This document shows, in pieces, positions 34,646-42,630 of a stretch of DNA of 64,000 nucleotides. Under the pieces are notes generated by a model. The model saw only the letters and a list, made by a program, of their open reading frames with translations, was not told where the DNA came from and did not search any database. Positions within the stretch are counted from its first letter, which is position 1. Each line of letters opens with the position of its first letter. The stretch spans positions 583,231-647,230 of the forward strand of contig CAJQLE010000003.1 in NCBI GenBank assembly GCA_905479105.1. The letters are read 5' to 3'. Source of the stretch: an uncultured Flavobacteriales bacterium. Lineage in GTDB: Bacteria; Bacteroidota; Bacteroidia; Flavobacteriales_G; Salibacteraceae. The position numbers were made by a program, and so were the translations under genes.

Positions 34646-35625
34646 TCTTTGGTTAACCTCTGAAGGGAAGTGATTACTTCCATCGAAGCGTTGTATTCGT
34701 TTTTCAATCCCTTTGATACCTCATCTTTTAAATATCCAACATCATGGGATTTTCCTAATGATTGAATTACGTATTCGTAAATACTTAATTCAGTGAGTTT
34801 TTCAAAAGCACGAGCTTGCTGCTCTTTTCGTTTTGCATCAAACTGTCCATTTTCCTGTAGCGTTTGTAGCATGTCGTTGACTGTTTCCCAGACATTAGAA
34901 ACACCTTCATTATGAAGCCCAGAGGCAGTTAAGACCTTGGTGTTCCAGCCAGAATTTGAAGAAGGGAAAAGATGTAGAGCCATTTCCAGTTGCTTTTTAG
35001 CTTTTCTAGCGGCATCTATATTACTTCCGTCAGCCTTGTTAATCACAATGATGTCAGCTGCTTCCATAATTCCGCGTTTGATGCCCTGAAGGTCATCACC
35101 AGTGCCGGGCATGGCAAGCATTAAAAAACAGTCGGTGATATTAATAACTTCAGTTTCACTTTGACCAACGCCTACCGTTTCTATGATAATAACATCAAAT
35201 CCTGCTGCCTCACACAAGAGCATTGACTCCCTTGTTCGTGCTGCTAATCCTCCTAAAGTTCCACTTGACGGGCTAGGGCGAATAAAAGCGTTTGGCTCTC
35301 GGCTTAACTCTTCCATTCTTGTTTTATCGCCCAGAATACTACCGCCTGTTTTCTGACTACTTGGATCTACAGCCAGCACAGCTAGTTTTAAGCCATGCGA
35401 CAGAATGAGCTTGCCGAATTGTTCAATGAAGGTGCTTTTCCCGACTCCTGGAATACCTGTTATGCCGATTCTAATGGCAGGTTTGCGCCTATCATAAATG
35501 GAGTCAATAAGCTCAATGGATTTTTTTCTATGCTTTGGAAGTGTACTTTCTATTAAGGTTATTGCCTTTGATAGAGTGAGAAGATCTCCTTCAAGTAGTT
35601 TGTCTATGTTGATGGACGTTTCCAT
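34642..35625 (-). CDS. meaB: Methylmalonyl-CoA mutase-associated GTPase MeaB
   Basis: A 327-residue G3E-family GTPase that loads and protects adenosylcobalamin on methylmalonyl-CoA mutase. Walker A is GIPGVGKSTFIEQF near residue 58. Other motifs are AVDPSSQKTGGSILGDKTRM, the Mg-binding IETVGVGQSE and the base-specificity NKADG. The mutase itself is not in the window. It follows a lipoprotein gene at 53 bases on the same strand, so it may be the last gene of the run that begins with the TauE/SafE exporter. Confidence 0.94.
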   Translation of the reverse strand: METSINIDKLLEGDLLTLSKAITLIESTLPKHRKKSIELIDSIYDRRKPAIRIGITGIPGVGKSTFIEQFGKLILSHGLKLAVLAVDPSSQKTGGSILGDKTRMEELSREPNAFIRPSPSSGTLGGLAARTRESMLLCEAAGFDVIIIETVGVGQSETEVINITDCFLMLAMPGTGDDLQGIKRGIMEAADIIVINKADGSNIDAARKAKKQLEMALHLFPSSNSGWNTKVLTASGLHNEGVSNVWETVNDMLQTLQENGQFDAKRKEQQARAFEKLTELSIYEYVIQSLGKSHDVGYLKDEVSKGLKNEYNASMEVITSLQRLTKD

Positions 35626-35678
35626 TGATTTTCAAAGAAAGCAATTGTAAGACTGACAAAGTAAAAGGAGTGCAATAA

Positions 35679-36065
35679 TTATCGGAAGGCATGATTAAAA
35701 CTCACGAATCTTGGAGTGCAATCGCCTTTTGTGATTTGACTTATATCCACCGAATACTTGAGCCCAATTTCGAGGTTGTTGCGCACAATAAAATCATGAT
35801 GAATTTCAAAGTCTTTCAATACACCGAGCTCTTGGTCTTCAAGAGCCAGAACACTGGCTTTGAAATCAAGAATTACGGCTATTCTTCCATTGCCGTCAGC
35901 ATGTGGTCTGATATCTATGATCTCTGCATAGGTTTCAACTCTATCATAATCACAGTCGTTAGATTTAGTCTTATTTGCACAAGACGAAGCCACGAATGAA
36001 AAAACTAAGATTGAAAGAATAGCTCTGACGCTATTTAATGAATTTACTGTTCCAAACATTCTCAC
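35679..36065 (-). CDS. Hypothetical lipoprotein
   Basis: A 128-residue protein with a hydrophobic signal ending in the lipobox VASSC at about residue 29. The mature part of about 100 residues has a second cysteine pair candidate (SNDCDYD and GDCTPR) and a beta-rich look, with ETYAEIIDIRPH and GRIAVILDFKASVL. The ATG lies 35 bases inside the 3' end of the upstream 237-residue gene, in another frame, so translation is probably coupled. No family recognised. It may be surface-attached. Confidence 0.65.
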   Translation of the reverse strand: MRMFGTVNSLNSVRAILSILVFSFVASSCANKTKSNDCDYDRVETYAEIIDIRPHADGNGRIAVILDFKASVLALEDQELGVLKDFEIHHDFIVRNNLEIGLKYSVDISQITKGDCTPRFVSFNHAFR

Positions 36066-36744
36066 TAAAATCCTTAGAATACATAATTGCTGTAATCACC
36101 GATAATGTCATAATCAAACATGTTGTCATGCTGAACATGAAGAATCGGAAGAAGAATTCACTATGAACTGCTTCGAATTGTGAAGGTACAAGAATAGCTA
36201 CCAATAATCCTATTGCAGATGATGTAGCGGCTAATGCCCCAATGTGTCTGAAAGGATATTTCAATATCTCTTCGTACCATTTCATGTCATCTCCCCACTG
36301 GAAAATGTAGTAGAACTGACCGTTTGGTAACTCAGCCATCAAAATGGGATCCTTTGTGCTGTCTTTTAAATTGAATCGCTCTTGAGGAGCAATGATCTTA
36401 AAGGTTGAGAATGTGGTACCAATGGAAGACTCAATTCTCTTGACTTCTCTAATCGCTTCGCTTGGAATATCACCTTTGAATAAATCGCTTTCAAGAAAAC
36501 GAAGTCTGAATCGAATGCAGATTTTCTCAATCGACTCTGCGTTGTATTTTCTCGTTTCGTCTAGTTTTTTGATCCAACCAAATTTATCTTGAGACAGAGA
36601 GCTGCCTTTTGAAATTCGATCAGCTATTGAAATTTCATTCGTAGAATCGCTTTCTAAAAGTGATTTCACTTCGTTAATTAAACATGATTGCTCAAATTCC
36701 ATTTGAGCATTTGCCATTTCCTCCAGTAAATTGATATCGTTCAT
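36031..36744 (-). CDS. Hypothetical membrane protein with C-terminal double transmembrane hairpin
   Basis: A 237-residue protein. Residues 1-165 are soluble, acidic at the N-terminus, with a compact segment containing LPNGQFYYIFQWGDDMKWY. Two transmembrane helices follow (about 172-190 LAATSSAIGLLVAIL, and 205-225 FMFSMTTCLIMTLSVITAI), with a short tail. No signal peptide. It starts one base after the stop of a 52-residue membrane protein and overlaps the following lipoprotein gene. Not recognised as a characterised family. Confidence 0.68.
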   Translation of the reverse strand: MNDINLLEEMANAQMEFEQSCLINEVKSLLESDSTNEISIADRISKGSSLSQDKFGWIKKLDETRKYNAESIEKICIRFRLRFLESDLFKGDIPSEAIREVKRIESSIGTTFSTFKIIAPQERFNLKDSTKDPILMAELPNGQFYYIFQWGDDMKWYEEILKYPFRHIGALAATSSAIGLLVAILVPSQFEAVHSEFFFRFFMFSMTTCLIMTLSVITAIMYSKDFSENVWNSKFIK

Positions 36745-36745
36745 T

Positions 36746-36904
36746 CTATTCTTCTTTAATAGGTTCGATGTTGGATGCCTCTGCGGCTTTTCTGGTGGCT
36801 TGATTTCTTTTTATGCGTTTTATTTGAAACCAAATGTATAGGCTGAAAAAGGCAGTGAGCATAAGCACCACAAACACTAAAACAACATATTCTCCTGGCT
36901 TCAT
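36746..36904 (-). CDS. Small single-pass membrane protein (52 residues)
   Basis: A short gene that a 60-residue cutoff would miss. It starts with ATG at 36904 (MKPGEYVVLVF), has one transmembrane helix over about residues 7-26, then a strongly basic stretch IKRIKRNQATRK, and an acidic end NIEPIKEE. Its stop is one base from the start of the 237-residue gene. TauE/SafE ends 40 bases upstream on the same strand. The shape (N-out helix, basic cytoplasmic tail) recalls small subunits such as CcoQ, but no assignment is justified. Confidence 0.6.
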   Translation of the reverse strand: MKPGEYVVLVFVVLMLTAFFSLYIWFQIKRIKRNQATRKAAEASNIEPIKEE

Positions 36905-36944
36905 TTACTCTTAACAGATAATCACATCAACAAGTTCAAAGTGG

Positions 36945-37706
36945 TTATAGAACACCCAAAAATAATAGGATAGAAATAAGAATCATAAGAATTCCTACAA
37001 GATTTTGAATGAATGAAATGGTGACTTTCTCAAGCAGTCGTTTCCCAATAAGTGCTCCTCCAAACGCAGATAGAGTTGCAAGCCCTATTAACCCTAATGA
37101 TTCTTCTAAAACAGCAAAGTCAAAAGACATGGCATAAGTGCTTATTCTGATGGTGTCTACCAGGCAGGCAATAACTACTCCTGAAGCCACAAACTGACTC
37201 TTACTCAAACCTAGTTTTACTAGGAAAGCACTTCTCAGAGCTCCTTGATGACCACTTAGACCTCCAAAAAATCCGCTCATTACACCTCCCGGAATTAAAA
37301 ATTTCTTGCTGATCTCGAGGTTCTTTAAACGAGGTAACAATTCCATTAAAGAGAATGTGAAAATCAGCAGCGCCATCACCACATTGAGAAAATTGGTTTC
37401 TATCGGGCCAATATGCAATATCGTATCTGAATGCGCCAATTTTCCTAGTGCTAATGCTCCAAAATACGCACCGACAATTGCTGGTAGTCCAAAGCGTATG
37501 ATCACTGACTTTACTGCATGCTTGCCCACTAAAATGAGCTTGAAAATGTTGTTTAGAAAATGCACTATGGCCGTTGCAGCAACAGCAAATTCTGGCGGAA
37601 AGAATAAAATAAAGACGGGCGTAAGCATGGTGCCTAAACCAAAACCTGAAAAGAAGGTGAGCATCGAAGCTCCAAATGCTACAATTATGATGACAATGTA
37701 TTCCAT
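36945..37706 (-). CDS. TauE/SafE family sulfite or anion exporter
   Basis: About 253 residues from the ATG at 37706 (MEYIVIII). A longer frame from 37757 would have to be translated through the leader hairpin. Eight hydrophobic segments with the family's glycine-rich repeats are visible: GFGLGTMLTPVFILF near the N-terminus and GVMSGFFGGLSGHQGALRSAFL in the middle (seen in part). TauE/SafE (DUF81) proteins export sulfite, sulfoacetate or related anions; the substrate here is not known. A seven-T tract of a strong hairpin runs directly into the ATG, so expression is probably controlled by the leader. Confidence 0.85.
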   Translation of the reverse strand: MEYIVIIIVAFGASMLTFFSGFGLGTMLTPVFILFFPPEFAVAATAIVHFLNNIFKLILVGKHAVKSVIIRFGLPAIVGAYFGALALGKLAHSDTILHIGPIETNFLNVVMALLIFTFSLMELLPRLKNLEISKKFLIPGGVMSGFFGGLSGHQGALRSAFLVKLGLSKSQFVASGVVIACLVDTIRISTYAMSFDFAVLEESLGLIGLATLSAFGGALIGKRLLEKVTISFIQNLVGILMILISILLFLGVL

Positions 37707-37749
37707 AAAAAAACCGGAGCGATTACCTTGTTGCAAGATAATCCTCCGG
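37707..37749 (-). terminator. Intrinsic terminator in the TauE/SafE leader
   Basis: On the minus strand CCGGAG (37749-37744) pairs with CTCCGG (37719-37714). Inner ATTA/TAAT and CTTG/CAAG pairs extend the stem, and seven T follow (37713-37707) immediately before the start codon. Placement upstream of the gene rather than after one suggests attenuation. Confidence 0.75.
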
Positions 37750-37800
37750 TGAAGCACCCCTACTTCTTTTCATAAGAACTAGACTATTAACGGAGGAAGA
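37707..37800 (-). promoter_or_regulatory. Attenuator-like 5' leader of the TauE/SafE operon (candidate riboswitch)
   Basis: Besides the terminator, the leader has an upstream CCTCCG (37796-37791, minus strand). This can pair with CGGAGG inside the terminator's 5' arm (37748-37743) and would act as an antiterminator. Between them lie two small hairpins, TTCTT-ATGAA-AAGAA and GGTG-CTT-CACC. Mutually exclusive stems before a transporter are the logic of a riboswitch or protein-bound attenuator. Short words occur in S-box order (CTTAT, AGGGG, TGCAAC, AAGGT), but the SAM-I core is not intact, so no class is assigned. Confidence 0.5.
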
Positions 37801-37881
37801 TATCGGTAGCGTATTGAATCGCATTATTTTAGACAATTGATTGCAATTTTACGATTAGTATATTAAGAATAAGTTACCAAC

Positions 37882-38469
37882 ATGAGATTAAAGCAAGAGG
37901 AATCTATCGAATGGATAGCAAGCAGAAGATCGGTTTTCCCGAAGGAGTTTGAAGAGGGAAGTTTAAGCGAAACTGAAATTGAGTTATTATTAGAGGCAGC
38001 GAAATGGGCTCCAACTCATAAATCAACAGAACCCTGGCGTTTTTCTGTTATTATGAGTCCTGAGAAAAAAACAAAGTTGATTAATCTTCAAGTTGAGGCA
38101 CTCTTTGCGTCAAAAGGTGAATCTGAAATGACTGCTGCAAAAGCAGGCAAGTTTAGAATGATAGGAGAGAAATCTTCAGCGATTATTGCCATAGTAATGA
38201 AGCGTGATATTCAAGAAAGAATTCCAGTTAACGAGGAGCTTTGGGCTGTTGCCTGTGCTGTACAAAACATTCACTTGCATTCTGCATCGTTGAATATTGG
38301 GGGATACTGGAGTACTGGTGCAATGACAAACGATGATTCAATTCGCGAATTTTTGAATCTTGAGGAAGACGATATCCACATGGGTTGGTTTTATCTAGGC
38401 AGGTATTCCAAAACCAAGACATTGGTTAAACCTCGTATGATTCAAGAAGATTATGTGAATTGGATGTAA
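37882..38469 (+). CDS. Nitroreductase family protein
   Basis: A 195-residue FMN-dependent oxidoreductase of the YdjA-like subgroup. The N-terminal IASRRSVFPKEF and LLEAAKWAPTHKSTEPWRF contain the usual FMN-contacting arginines and serine. AVACAVQNIHLHSASLNIGGYW is the conserved helix before the second FMN site (seen in part), and MGWFYLGRYSK closes the core. Natural substrate unknown. The gene is divergent from TauE/SafE and followed by an inverted repeat at 38482-38518. Confidence 0.88.
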   Translation: MRLKQEESIEWIASRRSVFPKEFEEGSLSETEIELLLEAAKWAPTHKSTEPWRFSVIMSPEKKTKLINLQVEALFASKGESEMTAAKAGKFRMIGEKSSAIIAIVMKRDIQERIPVNEELWAVACAVQNIHLHSASLNIGGYWSTGAMTNDDSIREFLNLEEDDIHMGWFYLGRYSKTKTLVKPRMIQEDYVNWM

Positions 38470-38481
38470 TGGCTATAAAGC

Positions 38482-38518
38482 GTATGTGCCCTTCCTGCAA
38501 TGCAAGTCGGGCACATAC
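38482..38518. terminator. Inverted repeat between convergent genes
   Basis: GTATGTGCCC and GGGCACATAC form a perfect 10-bp stem around a 17-base loop, 12 bases after the nitroreductase stop and 40 bases before the glycosyltransferase stop. There is no clear T run on either side, so it may act as an RNA-stabilising or bidirectional termination structure. Confidence 0.5.
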
Positions 38519-38558
38519 TATCAACCACCACTATGATCTTTAAACTCTTGCGAGTTTG

Positions 38559-39689
38559 CTATTTCGTTAAGTTCAATGATAAAAACAACGCCTCTTTGAC
38601 TTTGTTCGTTGTGTGTTCCCAAGAAAATGAAGAAATTCTTTGAAGACCCTTATTTTTAAGCGTAAGTCTCTGATTTTCATCGTGATAAATTTCAAGCATA
38701 TTGTCCGAAATTTTTTCAATGTTGTCGGGATCTGAAATCATTGCTGCATTACCAGCAATTTCAGGAAGGGATGTTTTGTTACTTGTAATAACGGGAACTC
38801 CCGCAGCAAACGCTTCGATAATCGGAATTCCAAATCCTTCAAAATAGGAAGGGAAGAGCAGGGCAGTGGCTCCACCCATGGCCAATATTAGTTTTTCGAT
38901 TTCAAGACGTCCCGTAAAAATTACATCGTCTTGAAAAGCACAGTTTTTTAGAGCGTCATTCATTTCAGTATAGCGCCATAATGGATTTCCTACCAAAAGC
39001 AATTTTCCGCTTCCTCCTTTTGAACGATACTTTTCAAATGCTTTTATAATACCGTGAATATTCTTTCGGAAGGAGAAATTCCCAACGAAAATGAAGTAGT
39101 CTTCGCCTTGTGCGAATTCAGTTTTGGCTTTTGCTTTTTCGCCATCTGAAAGCACCCGATAAGCTGTGTTATAACCATTATATGCTACCGATATTTTGTC
39201 CTTGGCGATGCCGTAGGTTTCGTGAATATCATTGGCTGAATATTCGCTCACGGTGATAATGCGATCGGCAATTTGAGCGAACTGTGGGAAGTATTTTCTA
39301 TAATAGTTGCTATAAGCCCGCGGTAAATCTTGTGGTCGGTGCTCAAAATTGATATCATGAATGACAGGCACTTGTTTAATTCTCGCTCGAGTGCTTAGAA
39401 AGCCATCTGGTGAAAAGAATAAATCTGCATTCATTCTTTTGAGTTTGTGCGGAATGGTACGCTCAAAATACCATTGGTAGAGCAAAGGATGTCTCGTTTG
39501 AGGATGTAGTATTTTTCCTTCCACATTATTTCCATAAATGAAATCTTGATCAAACGGACGATCAAAAAGAAAGGTGAATTTCCAATCGCTGAGGTCTTTC
39601 GTTAGGCGTGACAAAACTTCATGACTGAACCAACCTATTCCATCTAATTTTTTAGGGAGCAGTAAACGTGTATTGACAACAATGTGCAC
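38559..39689 (-). CDS. Glycosyltransferase family 1/4 protein
   Basis: A 376-residue GT-B glycosyltransferase without membrane segments. The N-terminus HIVVNTRLLLPKKLDGIGWF is the usual acceptor-side strand with a glycine loop. The C-terminal half has FVGNFSFRKNIHGII (nucleotide-sugar strand). Its EX7E-type signature is LFPSYFEGFGIPIIEAFAAG, in which the two glutamates are present. It probably adds hexose to a surface glycan. The acceptor is unknown. It lies next to an EEP-family gene on the same strand, 37 bases apart. Confidence 0.9.
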   Translation of the reverse strand: MHIVVNTRLLLPKKLDGIGWFSHEVLSRLTKDLSDWKFTFLFDRPFDQDFIYGNNVEGKILHPQTRHPLLYQWYFERTIPHKLKRMNADLFFSPDGFLSTRARIKQVPVIHDINFEHRPQDLPRAYSNYYRKYFPQFAQIADRIITVSEYSANDIHETYGIAKDKISVAYNGYNTAYRVLSDGEKAKAKTEFAQGEDYFIFVGNFSFRKNIHGIIKAFEKYRSKGGSGKLLLVGNPLWRYTEMNDALKNCAFQDDVIFTGRLEIEKLILAMGGATALLFPSYFEGFGIPIIEAFAAGVPVITSNKTSLPEIAGNAAMISDPDNIEKISDNMLEIYHDENQRLTLKNKGLQRISSFSWEHTTNKVKEALFLSLNLTK

Positions 39690-39726
39690 GGAACGAATGT
39701 AAGCTATGATTCAACTTAAACTATTT

Positions 39727-40836
39727 TCACTCTTCTAAAACGGAAAGTGAAGCAATGATTGGCCTATGGTCAGAAAGTGAAACGGACTCATTAGAGAATG
39801 CGTCAATGGAAAGTCGTGGGTCAACCAAAATAAAATCAATGCGCAACCCTGGAATTAAGCCAATGTACGTAGATCCTAATCCAATGAATCCTTTTTTACA
39901 AAACGCATCATTTAAACCATCACTTAAGAGATTATAGGCATAACTGCCTGGAGTGTCATTGAGGTCACCACAAACAATTACTGCATAGGGAGAATCATCA
40001 ATATATGTGCGGATCACTTCAGCTTGATTTGCCCTGCGCTTAAATCCACCTGCTAGTCGGCTTACCATTAAATTCAGGTCTTTGAGCTGTCCATCTTGGT
40101 CGTTGCTTTCTATGTGTTTTGAAAGGTCTTTTTCGATCCCTGAAATATAGATCGAGGCGAGGTGGATATTGAATACCCTAATGGTGTCAGTGCCAACTAG
40201 AATATCTGTGAAGATGGCCACGTTGTTGGCTGCGGTGTCAAGAGGAATATGCTCTTTACGAATGATCGGGTATTTAGAAAAAGTGGCTATTCCAAACTTG
40301 CTTTTCCCATAATGCATAACGGCAGTATAGTCATCATGAACATTGCGTGCATCTATAGTTTCAATAATGGTGTCTAACGTATTGAAATAGGCAGGATCAT
40401 TAGTGTTGAAGAATTCTTGAAAGCAAATTACGGGAGGGTTTTTCTCCTGTAAATAAGCCAGGATTTCATTCCGTGTTTGCTTGTTGCCTCCCCAATTGTA
40501 TAAATCAAAAAGTCTAACATTAAAGCTCATCACATCGAACGAAGCTTCATTCACTGTCGATTTTGAGGGCCAAAAATTCATATGTTTCTTGGGCGCAACC
40601 CAAGTGAAAACAATCGAAACCAGACCTATTGCTGCATACTTTGGTTTACTTATGCTCCAGAATATAACAAAGACAATATTGACGATGAAAATAGGCAAGA
40701 AGCCTAATCCGAAGAATGCTGGAATTAGGGTGATATCCGGATCAATGTTATAAGAGTAAGCGCTCACAAATAGCGCTAGAATGGCGATGGCATTCAACGC
40801 GAACAATGATCTTTTGAGGTAGTGGATGATCTTCAA
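39727..40836 (-). CDS. Endonuclease/exonuclease/phosphatase family membrane protein
   Basis: 369 residues starting at a TTG. Two or three N-terminal transmembrane helices (about residues 10-85) anchor an EEP-fold domain. Metal and catalytic motifs are VMSFNVRLFD, VICFQEF, VVCGDLND-type VICGDLNDTPGS (about residue 293) and the C-terminal SDHRPIIASL with the catalytic His. The active site is predicted periplasmic or cytoplasmic depending on helix number. Substrate (phospholipid or other phosphodiester) unknown. It is commonly found beside the rhomboid pair in Flavobacteriia, as here, 13 bases downstream. Confidence 0.87.
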   Translation of the reverse strand: MKIIHYLKRSLFALNAIAILALFVSAYSYNIDPDITLIPAFFGLGFLPIFIVNIVFVIFWSISKPKYAAIGLVSIVFTWVAPKKHMNFWPSKSTVNEASFDVMSFNVRLFDLYNWGGNKQTRNEILAYLQEKNPPVICFQEFFNTNDPAYFNTLDTIIETIDARNVHDDYTAVMHYGKSKFGIATFSKYPIIRKEHIPLDTAANNVAIFTDILVGTDTIRVFNIHLASIYISGIEKDLSKHIESNDQDGQLKDLNLMVSRLAGGFKRRANQAEVIRTYIDDSPYAVIVCGDLNDTPGSYAYNLLSDGLNDAFCKKGFIGLGSTYIGLIPGLRIDFILVDPRLSIDAFSNESVSLSDHRPIIASLSVLEE

Positions 40837-40849
40837 GGTCGGGCGCTAA

Positions 40850-41746
40850 TTATTGCTTATTGCTCAACTTGAACAAAAAGTCTTTTTCTTCTTTTGTCAG
40901 ATTCTCATAACCTGACTTCGAAATCTTATCAAGAATAGTATCGGTCTTTGCTTGTACCTCTGACTTCTCTTTGGAAGCTCCTGCGCTGGGCTTAGCTTTT
41001 GCCTTCGCTGTTGTCTTTTTGCCATGATCGTTGGGCACTACGCGCAATTTTGGCGATTGTTTGAAAAGGCTTAAAAACTTATCGTAAATGCCATAAAATG
41101 ACAACGCATAGTCGTTGCCTTTTTCCAATCCTTTGATGTAGAAATAACCCATGGCCGCACCTCCGATATGCGCTATTTTCCCGCCCATATTGCTGCTAAA
41201 GTCAAGCACGGTCGATAGTATGAAAATCACCAAGGCCACATACTTCAATCGCACGGTGCCAAAAAACATAAGGTTGATGGTGTAATCTGGAAAACGCAAT
41301 CCAGCAGCTATTGTGATGGCCATAACCGCTGCGGATGATCCAACCAATATCACATTTACGTCAGTTTCACCGTCCAAGAAAAGCAAATTGTAAACAAGTA
41401 AATACGCCACTCCGCCAGCAATACCTCCTAAAAAGTACAATCCAGCGAGACGCTTTTCGCCCATAAAGTCATTGAAAATTCTTCCAAACCAATACAGCAT
41501 ATACATATTGAAAACCACATGCCATAAGCCTCCATGCATAAACATATAGGTCACCAATGTCCATGGAACGAGGATGAACTCTATCAAACCCGATGGCAAT
41601 GCCAGCCATGAGAAAATGGCTCCTTCACTGCCTCCAAGGAATAGATTGGAGACTATGTTTACGATGAGAAACAACGCTGCATTGATCAAAATCATCTGAC
41701 CGATGAAGTTGTTCCCTTTGAATAATTTTTTTAAATCGTCAAGCAT
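40850..41746 (-). CDS. Rhomboid family intramembrane serine protease (second of pair)
   Basis: A 298-residue protein with six predicted transmembrane helices. The catalytic serine is in VGSSAAVMA (a GxSx variant of the family GASG motif), and the catalytic histidine in KIAHIGGAAMGY. The first-loop motif is replaced by a WHVVFNMYMLYWFG segment containing the conserved HxxxN. The C-terminal 60 residues are cytosolic, rich in lysine and alanine (KKTTAKAKAKPSAGASKE). It follows the first rhomboid by 14 bases. Substrates unknown; membrane-protein cleavage is the family role. Confidence 0.92.
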   Translation of the reverse strand: MLDDLKKLFKGNNFIGQMILINAALFLIVNIVSNLFLGGSEGAIFSWLALPSGLIEFILVPWTLVTYMFMHGGLWHVVFNMYMLYWFGRIFNDFMGEKRLAGLYFLGGIAGGVAYLLVYNLLFLDGETDVNVILVGSSAAVMAITIAAGLRFPDYTINLMFFGTVRLKYVALVIFILSTVLDFSSNMGGKIAHIGGAAMGYFYIKGLEKGNDYALSFYGIYDKFLSLFKQSPKLRVVPNDHGKKTTAKAKAKPSAGASKEKSEVQAKTDTILDKISKSGYENLTKEEKDFLFKLSNKQ

Positions 41747-41760
41747 TTTTTACTTTTCAA

Positions 41761-42630
41761 TTAGCGCCATCTGACGCCTGTTTTTTCCCAAAATTTGATG
41801 ATGATGAACCCAAATAACATTCCACCAATGTGGGCAAAGTGGGCCACATTATCACCAGGATTATCTTGAATGGCAGAAAATAACTCCATCGCACCATATC
41901 CAATCATCAAGTATTTTGCTTTGATAGGAATAGGAATGAAAATCATGTACAGCTTCATATTTGGGAACATCATTCCGAAGGCCAACAATATTCCAAACAA
42001 TGAACCGGAAGCACCAATAACGTTTGGTAAATTTAAATAGTGCCTTAAATAATCTTGAAAGAACACGGACGCGTCTCTAAGCGCACCGCTGTCATTCGGA
42101 TTAGTATTCAACGTTTGCAATGTGTTATTATAAAACTCAAGCGTTTCTTCATAAATCTGTGGGTAGCGAATACTATCAATATAGTTACCCCATGGATGTG
42201 CATTAGCAAAACCAATGATCGCATCTGCATTAGGTGAATAGATGATCGCTTCCATTTGTGAGATAATAGGAGCCATGTCTATATAAATAGTGATATAGTG
42301 AATGATGGCTGCTCCAAACCCGGTCAACAAATAGTAGATCAAAAAGCGCTTGCTTCCCCATACGTTTTCTATGGCCGAACCAAACATCCAAACCGCGAAC
42401 ATATTAAAGAAGATGTGCGAGATGCTGCCATGCATAAACATGTAGCTGACGATCTGAAATATGTTGAATTTCTCGCTTTGGAAATAGTGAAGGCCAAGAA
42501 GATCATTGAGATCTAAGCCTATCGAACTTTCAAAGGTCAAACTAGCAAGAAACATCAATCCATTGATGATCAAAAGATTCTTAACTACCGGAGGCATCAT
42601 GCTCCATCTATTTCCGCCTAACTGCATCAA
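41761..42630 (-). CDS. Rhomboid family intramembrane serine protease (first of pair)
   Basis: 289 residues. The catalytic dyad is Ser in IGASGSLFGILLAFG and His in VAHFAHIGGMLFGF. The HIFFNMFAVWMFG segment carries the conserved histidine and asparagine. About 90 residues (roughly 125-210, rich in acidic residues and asparagine) are inserted between two transmembrane helices just before the catalytic serine helix, making a large extramembrane loop. The gene overlaps mutL by four bases (ATGA). A rhomboid pair after mutL is a recurring Flavobacteriia arrangement. Confidence 0.92.
   Translation of the reverse strand: MMQLGGNRWSMMPPVVKNLLIINGLMFLASLTFESSIGLDLNDLLGLHYFQSEKFNIFQIVSYMFMHGSISHIFFNMFAVWMFGSAIENVWGSKRFLIYYLLTGFGAAIIHYITIYIDMAPIISQMEAIIYSPNADAIIGFANAHPWGNYIDSIRYPQIYEETLEFYNNTLQTLNTNPNDSGALRDASVFFQDYLRHYLNLPNVIGASGSLFGILLAFGMMFPNMKLYMIFIPIPIKAKYLMIGYGAMELFSAIQDNPGDNVAHFAHIGGMLFGFIIIKFWEKTGVRWR

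Noticed and set aside
37741..37800. TPP riboswitch in the TauE/SafE leader, suggested by AGGGGTGC
   Set aside because: The obligatory CTGAGA and downstream ACCTGATC-type segments of the TPP element are absent.
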